Below are positions 45,646 through 52,144 of a DNA stretch of 64,000 nt, piece by piece. The DNA lies in assembly GCF_023502425.1 (NCBI RefSeq), contig NZ_JAMFMA010000003.1, positions 310,001-374,000 of the forward strand, written 5' to 3'. Both the position numbers and the translations under genes were made by a program. Positions within the stretch are counted from its first letter, which is position 1. The number at the start of each line of letters is the position of its first letter. Source of the DNA: Flagellimonas spongiicola. GTDB lineage: Bacteria; Bacteroidota; Bacteroidia; Flavobacteriales; Flavobacteriaceae. The notes beneath the pieces are model-generated. The model was not told the origin of the DNA. It saw only the letters and a list, made by a program, of their open reading frames with translations, and did no database searches.

Positions 45646-45776
45646 TACAACGGTCTCGTATAACCGTCAGTTACGGGTTTATATGCTTTAATTTTCGGTT
45701 TGGCACTGACGTTCGCAATTCCGAGTGGATTCTGACGTAGTCGAATCCGCCGTAATTGCGGTTATACATTGTTGTA
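45646..45776 (-). repeat. attC-like site 1 (closes cassette 1)
   Basis: The best preserved site, 131 bp. Minus-strand reading: R' TACAAC, 3-nt spacer AAT, L' GTATAACCG, a 92-nt central part with its own inverted repeats, L'' CGGTTATAC, 6-nt spacer GAGACC, R'' GTTGTA. L boxes pair perfectly over 9 bp and the stem continues inward as CAATTACGG versus a near-inverse CAGTTACGG. The R' flank TACTTACAAC is the exact inverse of the first ten bases of its own cassette (GTTGTAAGTA, 46178-46169), the signature of a circular cassette intermediate. Confidence 0.85.
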
Positions 45777-45789
45777 AGTAGTTTTTTAT

Positions 45790-46128
45790 TCATTCCACAA
45801 CTCTTTTTTCAAATTCAAGTTCGTTGTATTCAGGGTTATTTTCCGAATAATTAATTTCAAACTTATCTCCAATTTTTATAGATTCCTTTTTTATCGTCAG
45901 TTTTTGATTTTCGGTATATTTTTTTCCGTTTACTATAAATTCATATTGCACAAAAAAACCTCTCTGAAACCTTTCTTCGATTTCAGTAATGGTTCCGACT
46001 GTAATTTTTGAATTTTTAAGTTCACTCTTTTCCTTTAAACTGCTCCAAAATCCGATTCCTATTAACGAAATGATAAACACAATTAAAATCTGAAATTGCC
46101 ATTTATTTTTCCTCTTTTTTTCTTTCAA
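45790..46128 (-). CDS. Cassette 1 protein: membrane-anchored, DUF3592-like
   Basis: Protein of 112 residues with a basic N-terminus, one membrane helix (about 12-30, FQILIVFIISLIGIGFW) and a beta-rich C-terminal domain (ITVGTITEIEERFQRG, FVQYEFIVNGKKYTE, IKIGDKFEINYSENNP) reminiscent of DUF3592 proteins. Function is unknown. There is no ATG in frame; the likely start is TTG at 46126-46128, preceded by an A-rich leader that begins at the cassette core site. It is the first cassette, nearest to the recombinase, and its stop lies 13 bp from attC-like site 1. Confidence 0.55.
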   Translation of the reverse strand: MKEKKRKNKWQFQILIVFIISLIGIGFWSSLKEKSELKNSKITVGTITEIEERFQRGFFVQYEFIVNGKKYTENQKLTIKKESIKIGDKFEINYSENNPEYNELEFEKRVVE

Positions 46129-46170
46129 TTCAATTCGATTTATTTTTTTGAGTGTGGTTTTCGAAAATTA

Positions 46171-46208
46171 CTTACAACTATTGGATATAAAGACTATTCC
46201 GTATATCC
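46171..46208 (-). other. attI-like insertion site next to the recombinase
   Basis: On the minus strand the core GTTGTAAG (46178-46171) begins cassette 1. Upstream of it, after a 4-nt spacer, lies an L-like box: the inverted pair GGATATA (46183-46189) and TATATCC (46202-46208). The site lies between the recombinase start and cassette 1, as in classical integrons. No second R box is found, which fits attI rather than attC. The two direct copies of TGTACTA further on (46218-46232) might correspond to accessory recombinase sites. Confidence 0.6.
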
Positions 46209-46215
46209 CTTCATA

Positions 46216-46249
46216 TTTGTACTAAATGTACTACTTATTTATACATTTT
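46216..46249 (+). promoter_or_regulatory. Putative promoter of the recombinase gene
   Basis: TTTG at 46216-46219 and TACATTTT at 46242-46249 (7 of 8 to TAnnTTTG) are 22 nt apart, near the usual -33/-7 spacing, and end 18 nt before the ATG at 46268. They support that start over the ATG at 46226. Confidence 0.35.
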
Positions 46250-46267
46250 CTATATATTGCCAATGGT

Positions 46268-47089
46268 ATGTCGGTGCGGGATTTTATGAAAATATTGGAG
46301 GTTAAAAGGTATAGTGATAATACAATCAATAGCTATGCCTCTATTGTTAAACTTGCAAGACATTTTTTTAAAAAACCGCTGGACCAAATAAATGAAACAG
46401 AGCTTCACCGTTATTTCTATTTTATGGTGCATACGAAAAAGGTTTCCTATTCTTACCAAAAACAAATTGCACTTGCATTAAAACTCTATTACAAGGAAAT
46501 GTTTAACAAAAACATTAATCTAGAGTTTTTGTTTCCAGCTAGAAAGCCACAAAAATTACCTGTCATCCTTTCTAAAAAAGAGGTAATGCTATTAATACAA
46601 AATGCAAATAACGCCAAACACAAGTGTATGATTGCACTTACTTATAGTGCTGGATTGCGTATTGGAGAGCTTTTAGCGTTGAAAATTAGAGATATTGATT
46701 CCGATAGGATGGTCATCCATATAAGAAACGCAAAAGGAAATAAGGATAGGATCGTACCCTTAGCTGAAAAAATTGTTGGGAAATTACGTAGCTATTATAA
46801 GGAGTTTTTACCAAAAGAATATCTTTTTGAAGGACAAAAAGGAGGTAAGTACAGTGCTTCCAGTCTCAATAAGTTGCTCAAACTTGCGGCAAAAAGAGCG
46901 AAGATCAGTAAAAATATTACTACTCACAGCCTTAGGCATAGTTATGCCACGCATCTTTTGGAAAAAGGAACAGACATTCGAGTAATTCAAAAACTTTTAG
47001 GGCATAATTCCATTAAGACCACAATGATTTATACGCATGTAACGGAGCCAACTCTCCTAAATATCACAAGCCCATTTGACGATTTGTAA
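46268..47089 (+). CDS. Tyrosine recombinase of the cassette array (Xer-type, IntI-like C-terminus)
   Basis: Site-specific recombinase of 273 residues. The N-terminal SAM-like domain spans about 1-85; the catalytic domain carries Arg131 (SAGLRIGELLAL), Lys156 (AKGNKDR), His220 and Arg223 (THSLRHSYATHL), His246 (LLGHNS) and the nucleophile Tyr255 (TTMIYTHV), so all active-site residues are present. The end, ITSPFDDL, resembles the SPLDxL ending of integron integrases. Between Arg131 and His220 there is only about 88 residues, too little for the 30-odd-residue IntI-specific insertion. Start chosen at ATG 46268 because a promoter-like box lies at 46242. It diverges from the cassettes and presumably moves them. 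Confidence 0.85.
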   Translation: MSVRDFMKILEVKRYSDNTINSYASIVKLARHFFKKPLDQINETELHRYFYFMVHTKKVSYSYQKQIALALKLYYKEMFNKNINLEFLFPARKPQKLPVILSKKEVMLLIQNANNAKHKCMIALTYSAGLRIGELLALKIRDIDSDRMVIHIRNAKGNKDRIVPLAEKIVGKLRSYYKEFLPKEYLFEGQKGGKYSASSLNKLLKLAAKRAKISKNITTHSLRHSYATHLLEKGTDIRVIQKLLGHNSIKTTMIYTHVTEPTLLNITSPFDDL

Positions 47090-47115
47090 TGGTTCTTCAA
47101 TCATCAAGAAATAAA

Positions 47116-47147
47116 AATCCCTGAAAATCTTAAGACTTTCAGGGATT
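47116..47147 (-). terminator. Hairpin between recombinase and tRNA genes
   Basis: AATCCCTGAAA (47116-47126) pairs with TTTCAGGGATT (47137-47147). On the minus strand a T-rich tail follows, so it best terminates transcription arriving from the tRNA side; it may also stop the recombinase transcript, whose stop codon is 27 nt upstream. Confidence 0.65.
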
Positions 47148-47150
47148 ATG

Positions 47151-47168
47151 TACTCTAGGCGGGAATTG
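47151..47168 (-). repeat. Degenerate copy of the tRNA-Leu 3' end
   Basis: TACTCTAGGCGGGAATTG matches the 3' part of the tRNA-Leu gene (TACTCGAGGCGGGACTTG at 47263-47280) at 16 of 18 positions in the same orientation, 112 bp away. After it the similarity stops. It may be an old att site of an element that integrated into the tRNA, or the remnant of a deleted tRNA gene. Confidence 0.45.
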
Positions 47169-47224
47169 CCTATTTTGTCTTCGAACTTTTACAAATTATA
47201 ATTTGCCCAACTCCTCAAACAAAA

Positions 47225-47250
47225 AAAGCCGTAAACTAGGTTACGACTTT
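47225..47250 (-). terminator. Intrinsic terminator after tRNA-Leu
   Basis: Minus strand: AAAGTCGTAA and TTACGGCTTT pair over ten positions with one G-T pair and a 6-nt loop, followed by seven Ts. It begins 10 bp past the tRNA 3' end. Confidence 0.75.
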
Positions 47251-47259
47251 TCTACTAAT

Positions 47260-47347
47260 TGGTACTCGAGGCGGGACTTGAACCCGCACGGCCACAATGG
47301 CCATTGGATTTTAAGTCCAACGTGTCTACCAATTCCACCACTCGAGC
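47260..47347 (-). tRNA. tRNA-Leu (anticodon TAA)
   Basis: An 88-nt class II tRNA with encoded CCA. The acceptor stem starts GCTCGAG and ends CTCGAGT before discriminator A, giving a G-T closing pair; the anticodon loop is CTTAAAA (TAA), the long variable arm reads ATGGCCATTGTGGCC-like, and the T arm contains GGTTCAAGTCC. It follows tRNA-Gly on the same strand. Its 3' end is imperfectly repeated at 47151-47168. Confidence 0.95.
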
Positions 47348-47364
47348 ATTGGACTGCAAAAAAA

Positions 47365-47393
47365 AACTCCACTCTTGTGCTGTGAGCGGAGTT
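47365..47393 (-). terminator. Hairpin with T-run between tRNA-Gly and tRNA-Leu
   Basis: Minus strand: AACTCCGCTC pairs with GAGTGGAGTT (one G-T pair) around a 9-nt loop and is followed by a run of Ts that ends only 10 nt before tRNA-Leu. It is a standard terminator shape placed inside the tRNA pair, so part of the transcription may stop after tRNA-Gly. Confidence 0.6.
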
Positions 47394-47400
47394 GAAGTCG

Positions 47401-47473
47401 AGCGAAAAACGGGATTCGAACCCGCGACCTCCACCTTGGCAAGGTGATGCTCTACCAACTGAGCTATTTTCGC
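47401..47473 (-). tRNA. tRNA-Gly (anticodon GCC)
   Basis: A 73-nt tRNA: acceptor GCGAAAA/TTTTCGC, D arm AGCTCAGTTGGTAGAGC, anticodon loop TTGCCAA (GCC), T arm with GGTTCGAATCC, discriminator T. CCA is not encoded. First gene of the two-tRNA unit. Confidence 0.96.
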
Positions 47474-47511
47474 ATTTACAAGAACTAGCACCCATTTTTC
47501 CGGTGCGGATG

Positions 47512-47519
47512 CAAATTTA
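47512..47519 (-). promoter_or_regulatory. -7 box of the tRNA unit
   Basis: Minus-strand TAAATTTG is an exact TAnnTTTG match 39 nt upstream of the tRNA-Gly 5' end. It lies 30 bp past the mutS stop. Confidence 0.5.
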
Positions 47520-47548
47520 ATATATTTCTTTAAATGCGAAAGAATTTT

Positions 47549-50170
47549 TTAGGAAGAAGCCGTTTTCTTTTTACTCAATAACCGCTTTATCTCATTTAAT
47601 TTCATCAAAGCCTCCACCGGCGTCAAGGTATCTATGTCCAAATGAAGGATTTCATCCTTGATTTCCTCCAATAGTGGATCATCCAGATTAAAGAAGCTGA
47701 GCTGCATTTCATTTTGGCTCGCCTGAAGCGTATCCGAAATCTCATCACTGGAATGCGACTTTTCCAATTTTTTCAGGATTTTATTGGCCTTTTGGATGAC
47801 TTGTTGGGGCATGCCCGCCATTTTTGCCACATGGATTCCAAAACTATGCTCGCTGCCACCGGGCACCAATTTTCGGAGAAAGAGTACATTGTCCTTCAAT
47901 TCCTTAACCGAAACATTGTAATTTTTGATGCGATCAAAGGTGTTACACATTTCATTCAGTTCGTGGTAATGGGTGGCAAATAAGGTTTTGGCCTTGGCCG
48001 GATGTTCATGCAGGTACTCAGAGATGGCCCAGGCAATGGATATTCCATCATAGGTGCTGGTTCCTCTTCCAATTTCATCCAATAAGACCAGACTCCGTTC
48101 CGAAAGGTTGTTCAAAATCGATGCAGTCTCGTTCATTTCCACCATAAAGGTGGATTCGCCCATACTGATGTTGTCACTGGCACCTACCCTCGTGAATATC
48201 TTGTCCACAATACCCAAATGGGCCTCCGAAGCAGGAACAAAACTTCCCATCTGGGCCAAAAGAACGATCAAGGCAGTTTGCCGCAATATGGCCGATTTAC
48301 CACTCATGTTGGGTCCCGTGATCATAATAATCTGCTGCGCCTCTCGATCTAGGTATACATCATTGGTCACATAACTTTCCCCAAGGGGCAATTGCTTTTC
48401 TATTACCGGATGTCGCCCATCTTTAATATGGAGTTGGGTGGAATCCGATAGTTGCGGTTCCACATAATCGTTTTCCCGGGCCAGCTGGGCAAAACCACAA
48501 AGGCAGTCCAACTTGGCAATCAAGTAGGCATTGCGCTGCACCGGACTGATGAATTCCTGCATCCAGACCAATAACTGCTCAAACAATTGCTGCTCCAATT
48601 GAAGGATACGTTCTTCTGCACCCAATATCTTGGCCTCGTATTCCTTGAGTTCCTCCGTAATATAGCGTTCCGCATTCACCAAGGTCTGTTTGCGTATCCA
48701 TTCCTCTGGGACTTTGTCCTTATGGGTGTTGCGCACTTCAATATAGTATCCAAAAACATTGTTGGAAGCTATTTTCAGGCTAGTGATACCTGTACGTTCG
48801 GTTTCCCGTTCCAACATTTTATCCAGGTAATCCTTGCTGGAAAAAGCCAAGTTTCGCAATTCATCCAATTCCTCGGAATAACCATCCGCAATGGTTTTGC
48901 CTTTGGCAAGGTTAACCGGGGCATCCTCATCCAAAATCGTTTTGATTTTGGTGCGCAAACTTTCACAAGCGTCCAATTCCAAACCTATTTGCTGTAAGGA
49001 AGTGTTCGGACTTTCTTGGGCAAGTTGTTTGATAGGCACCAAGGCTTCCAAAGAGTTTTTCAATTGTATGACTTCCTTGGGGTTGATTTTACCTGTGGCC
49101 AATTTGGAGATCAAACGCTCCAGATCACCCATGGGTTTGATCCAATGCTGAATTTTCTCCAAAAGCGTGTCATCAGCTTTTAGATGGGAAACCACCTGAT
49201 GCCGTAGTTGTATTTTTTCTAGGTTTTTGAGCGGAAGGGCCAGCCAGCGTTTAAGCAGTCTACCACCCATGGGCGACAAGGTCTTGTCGATAATGTCCAA
49301 GAGGGTCACCGCATTCAAGTTGGTGGAATGGTAGAGTTCCAAGTTTCGGATGGTAAATCGGTCCATCCAAACATATTCCTCCTCTGCAATCCGCTGGATT
49401 TTATTGATATGCTGCAGTTGTTTGTGCTGCGTTTCCGATAAATAGTGCAGAACTGCTCCTGAGGCGATGATGCCTTGGGTCAAATGGTCTATCCCAAAAC
49501 CTTGTAATGATTTGGTCTTGAAATGCCCATTTAGACTTTCAAATGCATAATCCTCCTGAAAAATCCAATCTTCAAGAAAAAAACTATGGAAATGCGGACC
49601 GAAAACCTCCAAAAACTCTTTTTTATGGCTTTTGGACACCAAGATTTCATTAGGAGCAAAATTCTGTAATAGTTTGTCCACCTGTTCCGAGCTACCCTCA
49701 GCGGTTAGGAATTCCCCCGTGGAAATGTCCAAAAAAGAAACGCCCAATCGGTTTCGCCCAAAATGAACCGCACAAAGGAAATTGTTATCCTTGGCGGTCA
49801 AAATATCATCATTTAATGCGACACCCGGAGTAACCAATTCGGTAACCCCCCGCTTTACAATGCTTTTAGTCATTTTTGGGTCTTCCAACTGATCACAGAT
49901 GGCCACCCGCTGTCCTGCTTTTACCAATTTTGGTAAATAGGTGTTGAGCGAATGGTGCGGAAAACCTGCCAATTCCGTTTTATCGCCCCCATTGTTTCTG
50001 TGGGTCAAGATAATGCCCAAAATCTTGGAGGCCTTTACGGCATCTTCCCCAAAAGTCTCGTAAAAATCGCCTACACGGAATAGCAATAAGGCATCAGGAT
50101 GTTTGGTCTTGATGGTATTGTATTGCTGCATTAAAGGAGTAACCTTCTTGGATTTGGATGAAGCTGCCAA
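47549..50170 (-). CDS. mutS: DNA mismatch repair protein MutS
   Basis: Mismatch-recognition ATPase of 873 residues, full length. The N-terminal mismatch-binding motif is GDFYETF with Phe36-x-Glu38; the core lever domain follows; the ATPase has Walker [10 protein letters not shown] (618-626), [32 protein letters not shown] (Walker B) and [10 protein letters not shown]. The C-terminal dimerisation part has [14 protein letters not shown]. The start is TTG at 50168-50170: a stop codon lies three codons upstream and the next ATG would cut into the conserved [10 protein letters not shown] segment. Divergent from the SpoU-type methyltransferase; tRNA genes lie downstream. Confidence 0.97.
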   Translation of the reverse strand: MAASSKSKKVTPLMQQYNTIKTKHPDALLLFRVGDFYETFGEDAVKASKILGIILTHRNNGGDKTELAGFPHHSLNTYLPKLVKAGQRVAICDQLEDPKMTKSIVKRGVTELVTPGVALNDDILTAKDNNFLCAVHFGRNRLGVSFLDISTGEFLTAEGSSEQVDKLLQNFAPNEILVSKSHKKEFLEVFGPHFHSFFLEDWIFQEDYAFESLNGHFKTKSLQGFGIDHLTQGIIASGAVLHYLSETQHKQLQHINKIQRIAEEEYVWMDRFTIRNLELYHSTNLNAVTLLDIIDKTLSPMGGRLLKRWLALPLKNLEKIQLRHQVVSHLKADDTLLEKIQHWIKPMGDLERLISKLATGKINPKEVIQLKNSLEALVPIKQLAQESPNTSLQQIGLELDACESLRTKIKTILDEDAPVNLAKGKTIADGYSEELDELRNLAFSSKDYLDKMLERETERTGITSLKIASNNVFGYYIEVRNTHKDKVPEEWIRKQTLVNAERYITEELKEYEAKILGAEERILQLEQQLFEQLLVWMQEFISPVQRNAYLIAKLDCLCGFAQLARENDYVEPQLSDSTQLHIKDGRHPVIEKQLPLGESYVTNDVYLDREAQQIIMITGPNMSGKSAILRQTALIVLLAQMGSFVPASEAHLGIVDKIFTRVGASDNISMGESTFMVEMNETASILNNLSERSLVLLDEIGRGTSTYDGISIAWAISEYLHEHPAKAKTLFATHYHELNEMCNTFDRIKNYNVSVKELKDNVLFLRKLVPGGSEHSFGIHVAKMAGMPQQVIQKANKILKKLEKSHSSDEISDTLQASQNEMQLSFFNLDDPLLEEIKDEILHLDIDTLTPVEALMKLNEIKRLLSKKKTASS

Positions 50171-50232
50171 TTGCTCTTATTTGAAATTAGAAAGATGCGA
50201 TTCAAACGAATGTAGCCTTTTCCACCTTTTTC

Positions 50233-50255
50233 CAAAATTATTGTTGATATTTTTG
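50233..50255. promoter_or_regulatory. Divergent -7 boxes of mutS and the RNA methyltransferase
   Basis: Plus-strand TATTTTTG (50248-50255) lies 18 nt before the ATG at 50274; minus-strand TAATTTTG (50240-50233) lies about 62 nt before the mutS start. Both match TAnnTTTG exactly. The boxes are only 7 bp apart. Confidence 0.45.
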
Positions 50256-50273
50256 CCGGGATAGTTGAAAAAT

Positions 50274-50825
50274 ATGAAACGGAAACTGGAAAACAGCGAA
50301 TTGGGAAGATTGGATGTGGAGGCTTTTAAAAAAGTGGAAAAGTCGCGAATCATTGTGGTTTTGGACAATATCCGAAGCTTGAATAACATCGGATCCGTTT
50401 TTCGTACCGCAGATGCATTCTTGGTACAGAAGATCTATTTGTGCGGGATTACGGCCACGCCACCACATAAGGATATTCGCAAAACTGCCTTGGGTGCCAC
50501 AGAAAGTGTGGATTGGGAATACCGAGATTCAACGCTGCCTTTGATTGAAGAGTTAAACACCAAAGGTATCAGGACCATTGCTGTAGAGCAAGCGGAAACT
50601 GCTATTATGCTGGATGCATTCGAACCGAATATGGGTGAGACCGTTGCCTTGGTTTTTGGTCATGAGGTAAAAGGAGTTTCCCAGGATGTGGTTTCGGTCT
50701 GTAAGGAGGTTTTGGAAATTCCGCAATTTGGGACAAAACATTCATTGAATATCTCGGTAAGTGCAGGAATTGTTGTTTGGGATATTTGGAACAAACAGAA
50801 CGGTCAAAAAACAAAAAAGCCCTGA
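50274..50825 (+). CDS. TrmH/SpoU-family RNA 2'-O-methyltransferase
   Basis: SPOUT-class methyltransferase of 183 residues. Motif 1 is IIVVLDNIRSLNNIGSVFRTADAF (in part, around residues 25-45, with the conserved Asn and Arg of NxGxxxRT), motif 2 is VALVFGHEVKGVS (about 124-136) and motif 3 IPQFGTKHSLNISVSAGIV (about 154-172), which builds the knot. It should methylate a tRNA or rRNA ribose using S-adenosylmethionine; the exact site is unknown. The start is the ATG at 50274, preceded by an exact -7 box; a TTG three codons earlier is less likely. Confidence 0.9.
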   Translation: MKRKLENSELGRLDVEAFKKVEKSRIIVVLDNIRSLNNIGSVFRTADAFLVQKIYLCGITATPPHKDIRKTALGATESVDWEYRDSTLPLIEELNTKGIRTIAVEQAETAIMLDAFEPNMGETVALVFGHEVKGVSQDVVSVCKEVLEIPQFGTKHSLNISVSAGIVVWDIWNKQNGQKTKKP

Positions 50826-50837
50826 AAAATCAGGGCT
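50818..50837 (-). terminator. Intrinsic terminator of folK-dNK (shared with the methyltransferase)
   Basis: AGCCCTGA (50818-50825) and TCAGGGCT (50830-50837) form a perfect 8-bp stem with a 4-nt loop. On the minus strand a T-run follows, so it terminates the folK-dNK transcript. Its left arm contains the stop codon of the plus-strand gene. Confidence 0.85.
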
Positions 50838-50930
50838 AAACATATAGTTTGAGTTAGTTAGTTTCTCGTTTAGAGAGGTCTAATAAAATAAAACCATTCG
50901 TTATATCCAAAATTTTTTCTAAAATTTCTC

Positions 50931-52076
50931 TTAAAAGGAAAGATTCAAAATAGCGTTTTCCACTGCTAAAAGCACGGTTTCATAATCTTGGGGATTATGT
51001 ACAAAATCCAAGTGGCTGATATCCAAAATCATGCTGTTCTGATTGGGATGCCCTTTGATGAAATCCAAATACCCTTGGTTGATTTTTTCCAAATAATCGC
51101 TCGGTATTTTTTGTTCGTAATCCCGACCTCTTTTTTGGATGTTGGCCAATAAACGTTCTGTATTCTGATAGAGGTATAGGTAAATATCCGGCTTTTTAAC
51201 CTCGCGGTACATAAAATTGAAAACCTTCCGGTACAAATTGAATTCTTCCTCCTGTAAGGTGATTTTTGCGAAAATTAAGGATTTGAAGATGTCGTAATCA
51301 CTTACCATAAAACTCTTGAACAAGTCAAACTGGGAAGTGTCGTCCGTGAATTGTTGGTAACGGTCCGCCAAAAAAGACATTTCCAAAGGAAAGGCATAGC
51401 GGGATTGGTCCTCATAAAACTTAGGAAGGAAAGGATTGTCCGCGAAGCGTTCCAAGACCAATTTGCCATTAAAATCGTCTGCAATCATTTTGGAAAGCGT
51501 GGTTTTGCCCGCGCCAATGTTTCCTTCAATGGCCAAGAACTGCAACTGTCCAAAAACGGCAGCTCTGTCTAGTTGTAGTTTATGATTGGTCTTTATCAGG
51601 TCACTTCGGTCCTTACATTGTTGCAATAGGTTCCGGATGTCCTTTTCCAAAATTGGATGATACAGTTGTGGGGCAATATCCGCCAAAGGCTTCAAAACAA
51701 AATTACGTTCGTGCATGCTAGGATGCGGAACGGTCAAATTCTCATTTTGGATAACCTGGTTATCATAAAGGATGATGTCAATATCCAATGTGCGTGATGT
51801 ATAGCCTTCGGTTTGCGAACGTTCGCGACCAAAATCCTTTTCGATTTGTAGCAGTTTCACCAACAAATCCGTAGGTGCAAGTTCCGTTTGAATAACAAGA
51901 CAGGCATTGAGGAAATCACCACCTTCAAAACCAACCGCTTCATTTTCATACACAGCAGAAGCGGCCTCCACTTTTCCCAATTGTCGGGAAATCTCCAAAA
52001 CCGCCTTTTGCAACGTAAGGGCACGGTTTCCCATGTTACTGCCCAACGACAGATATGCCTTTTGTGTTCCTTTCAT
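50931..52076 (-). CDS. folK: HPPK-deoxynucleoside kinase fusion protein
   Basis: Two-domain protein of 381 residues. Residues 1-160 are 6-hydroxymethyl-7,8-dihydropterin pyrophosphokinase (folate synthesis): AYLSLGSNMGNR at the start, FGRERSQTEGYTSRTLDID (signature at 82-100) with the catalytic aspartates. Residues 180-381 are a deoxynucleoside kinase: P-loop EGNIGAGKTT (184-193), LERFADNPFLPKFYED, FLADRYQQF and the lid RGRDYEQKI. The fusion joins folate and nucleotide salvage and is common in Flavobacteriia. Start chosen at 52074-52076, just before the pterin kinase sequence; nine more codons upstream are not conserved-looking. Confidence 0.9.
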   Translation of the reverse strand: MKGTQKAYLSLGSNMGNRALTLQKAVLEISRQLGKVEAASAVYENEAVGFEGGDFLNACLVIQTELAPTDLLVKLLQIEKDFGRERSQTEGYTSRTLDIDIILYDNQVIQNENLTVPHPSMHERNFVLKPLADIAPQLYHPILEKDIRNLLQQCKDRSDLIKTNHKLQLDRAAVFGQLQFLAIEGNIGAGKTTLSKMIADDFNGKLVLERFADNPFLPKFYEDQSRYAFPLEMSFLADRYQQFTDDTSQFDLFKSFMVSDYDIFKSLIFAKITLQEEEFNLYRKVFNFMYREVKKPDIYLYLYQNTERLLANIQKRGRDYEQKIPSDYLEKINQGYLDFIKGHPNQNSMILDISHLDFVHNPQDYETVLLAVENAILNLSF

Positions 52077-52114
52077 AATCAAGGAAACAAAATAACAAAA
52101 CAATCCACAATGGT

Positions 52115-52122
52115 TATCTTTG
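52115..52122 (+). promoter_or_regulatory. -7 box of sppA
   Basis: TATCTTTG is an exact TAnnTTTG match, 22 nt before the sppA ATG. No -33 element is obvious. Confidence 0.45.
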
Positions 52123-52144
52123 GACCTAAATAAAATTTGATTGC

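Larger units (their letters stand above)
42308..47089. mobile_element. Integron-like cassette array with a Xer-type recombinase
   Basis: The element has a tyrosine recombinase gene (46268-47089, plus strand), an attI-like site beside its 5' end (46171-46208), and three cassettes read away from it on the minus strand, each closed by an attC-like site (45646-45776, 42811-42876, 42308-42376). Every such site has two R boxes (TACAAC/GTTGTA-like) and two L boxes in inverted order with a short spacer of 3-4 nt on one side and a longer one of 5-6 nt on the other, the pattern of integron attC hairpins. The layout (integrase divergent from cassettes, same cassette orientation) is that of a small chromosomal integron. 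The integrase, however, lacks the IntI-specific insertion. Excision and integration activity are inferred, not shown. Confidence 0.75.

Noticed and set aside
42308-45776. The hairpins downstream of the cassette genes might be plain intrinsic terminators.
   Set aside because: They lack T-runs, are up to 131 bp long, have box-spacer-box symmetry with unequal spacers, and share the TACAAC element at a fixed distance past each stop. attC-like sites explain this better.
46268-47089. The recombinase could be the housekeeping XerC or XerD.
   Set aside because: Size fits, but it lies beside an attC-like array in integrase position and has the SPFDDL ending. Without a tree the possibility is not fully closed, so it is called Xer-type rather than XerC/D.
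47203-47495. Several open frames of 60-84 codons on both strands.
   Set aside because: They overlap the tRNA-Gly and tRNA-Leu genes and have no supporting start signals; they are chance frames.
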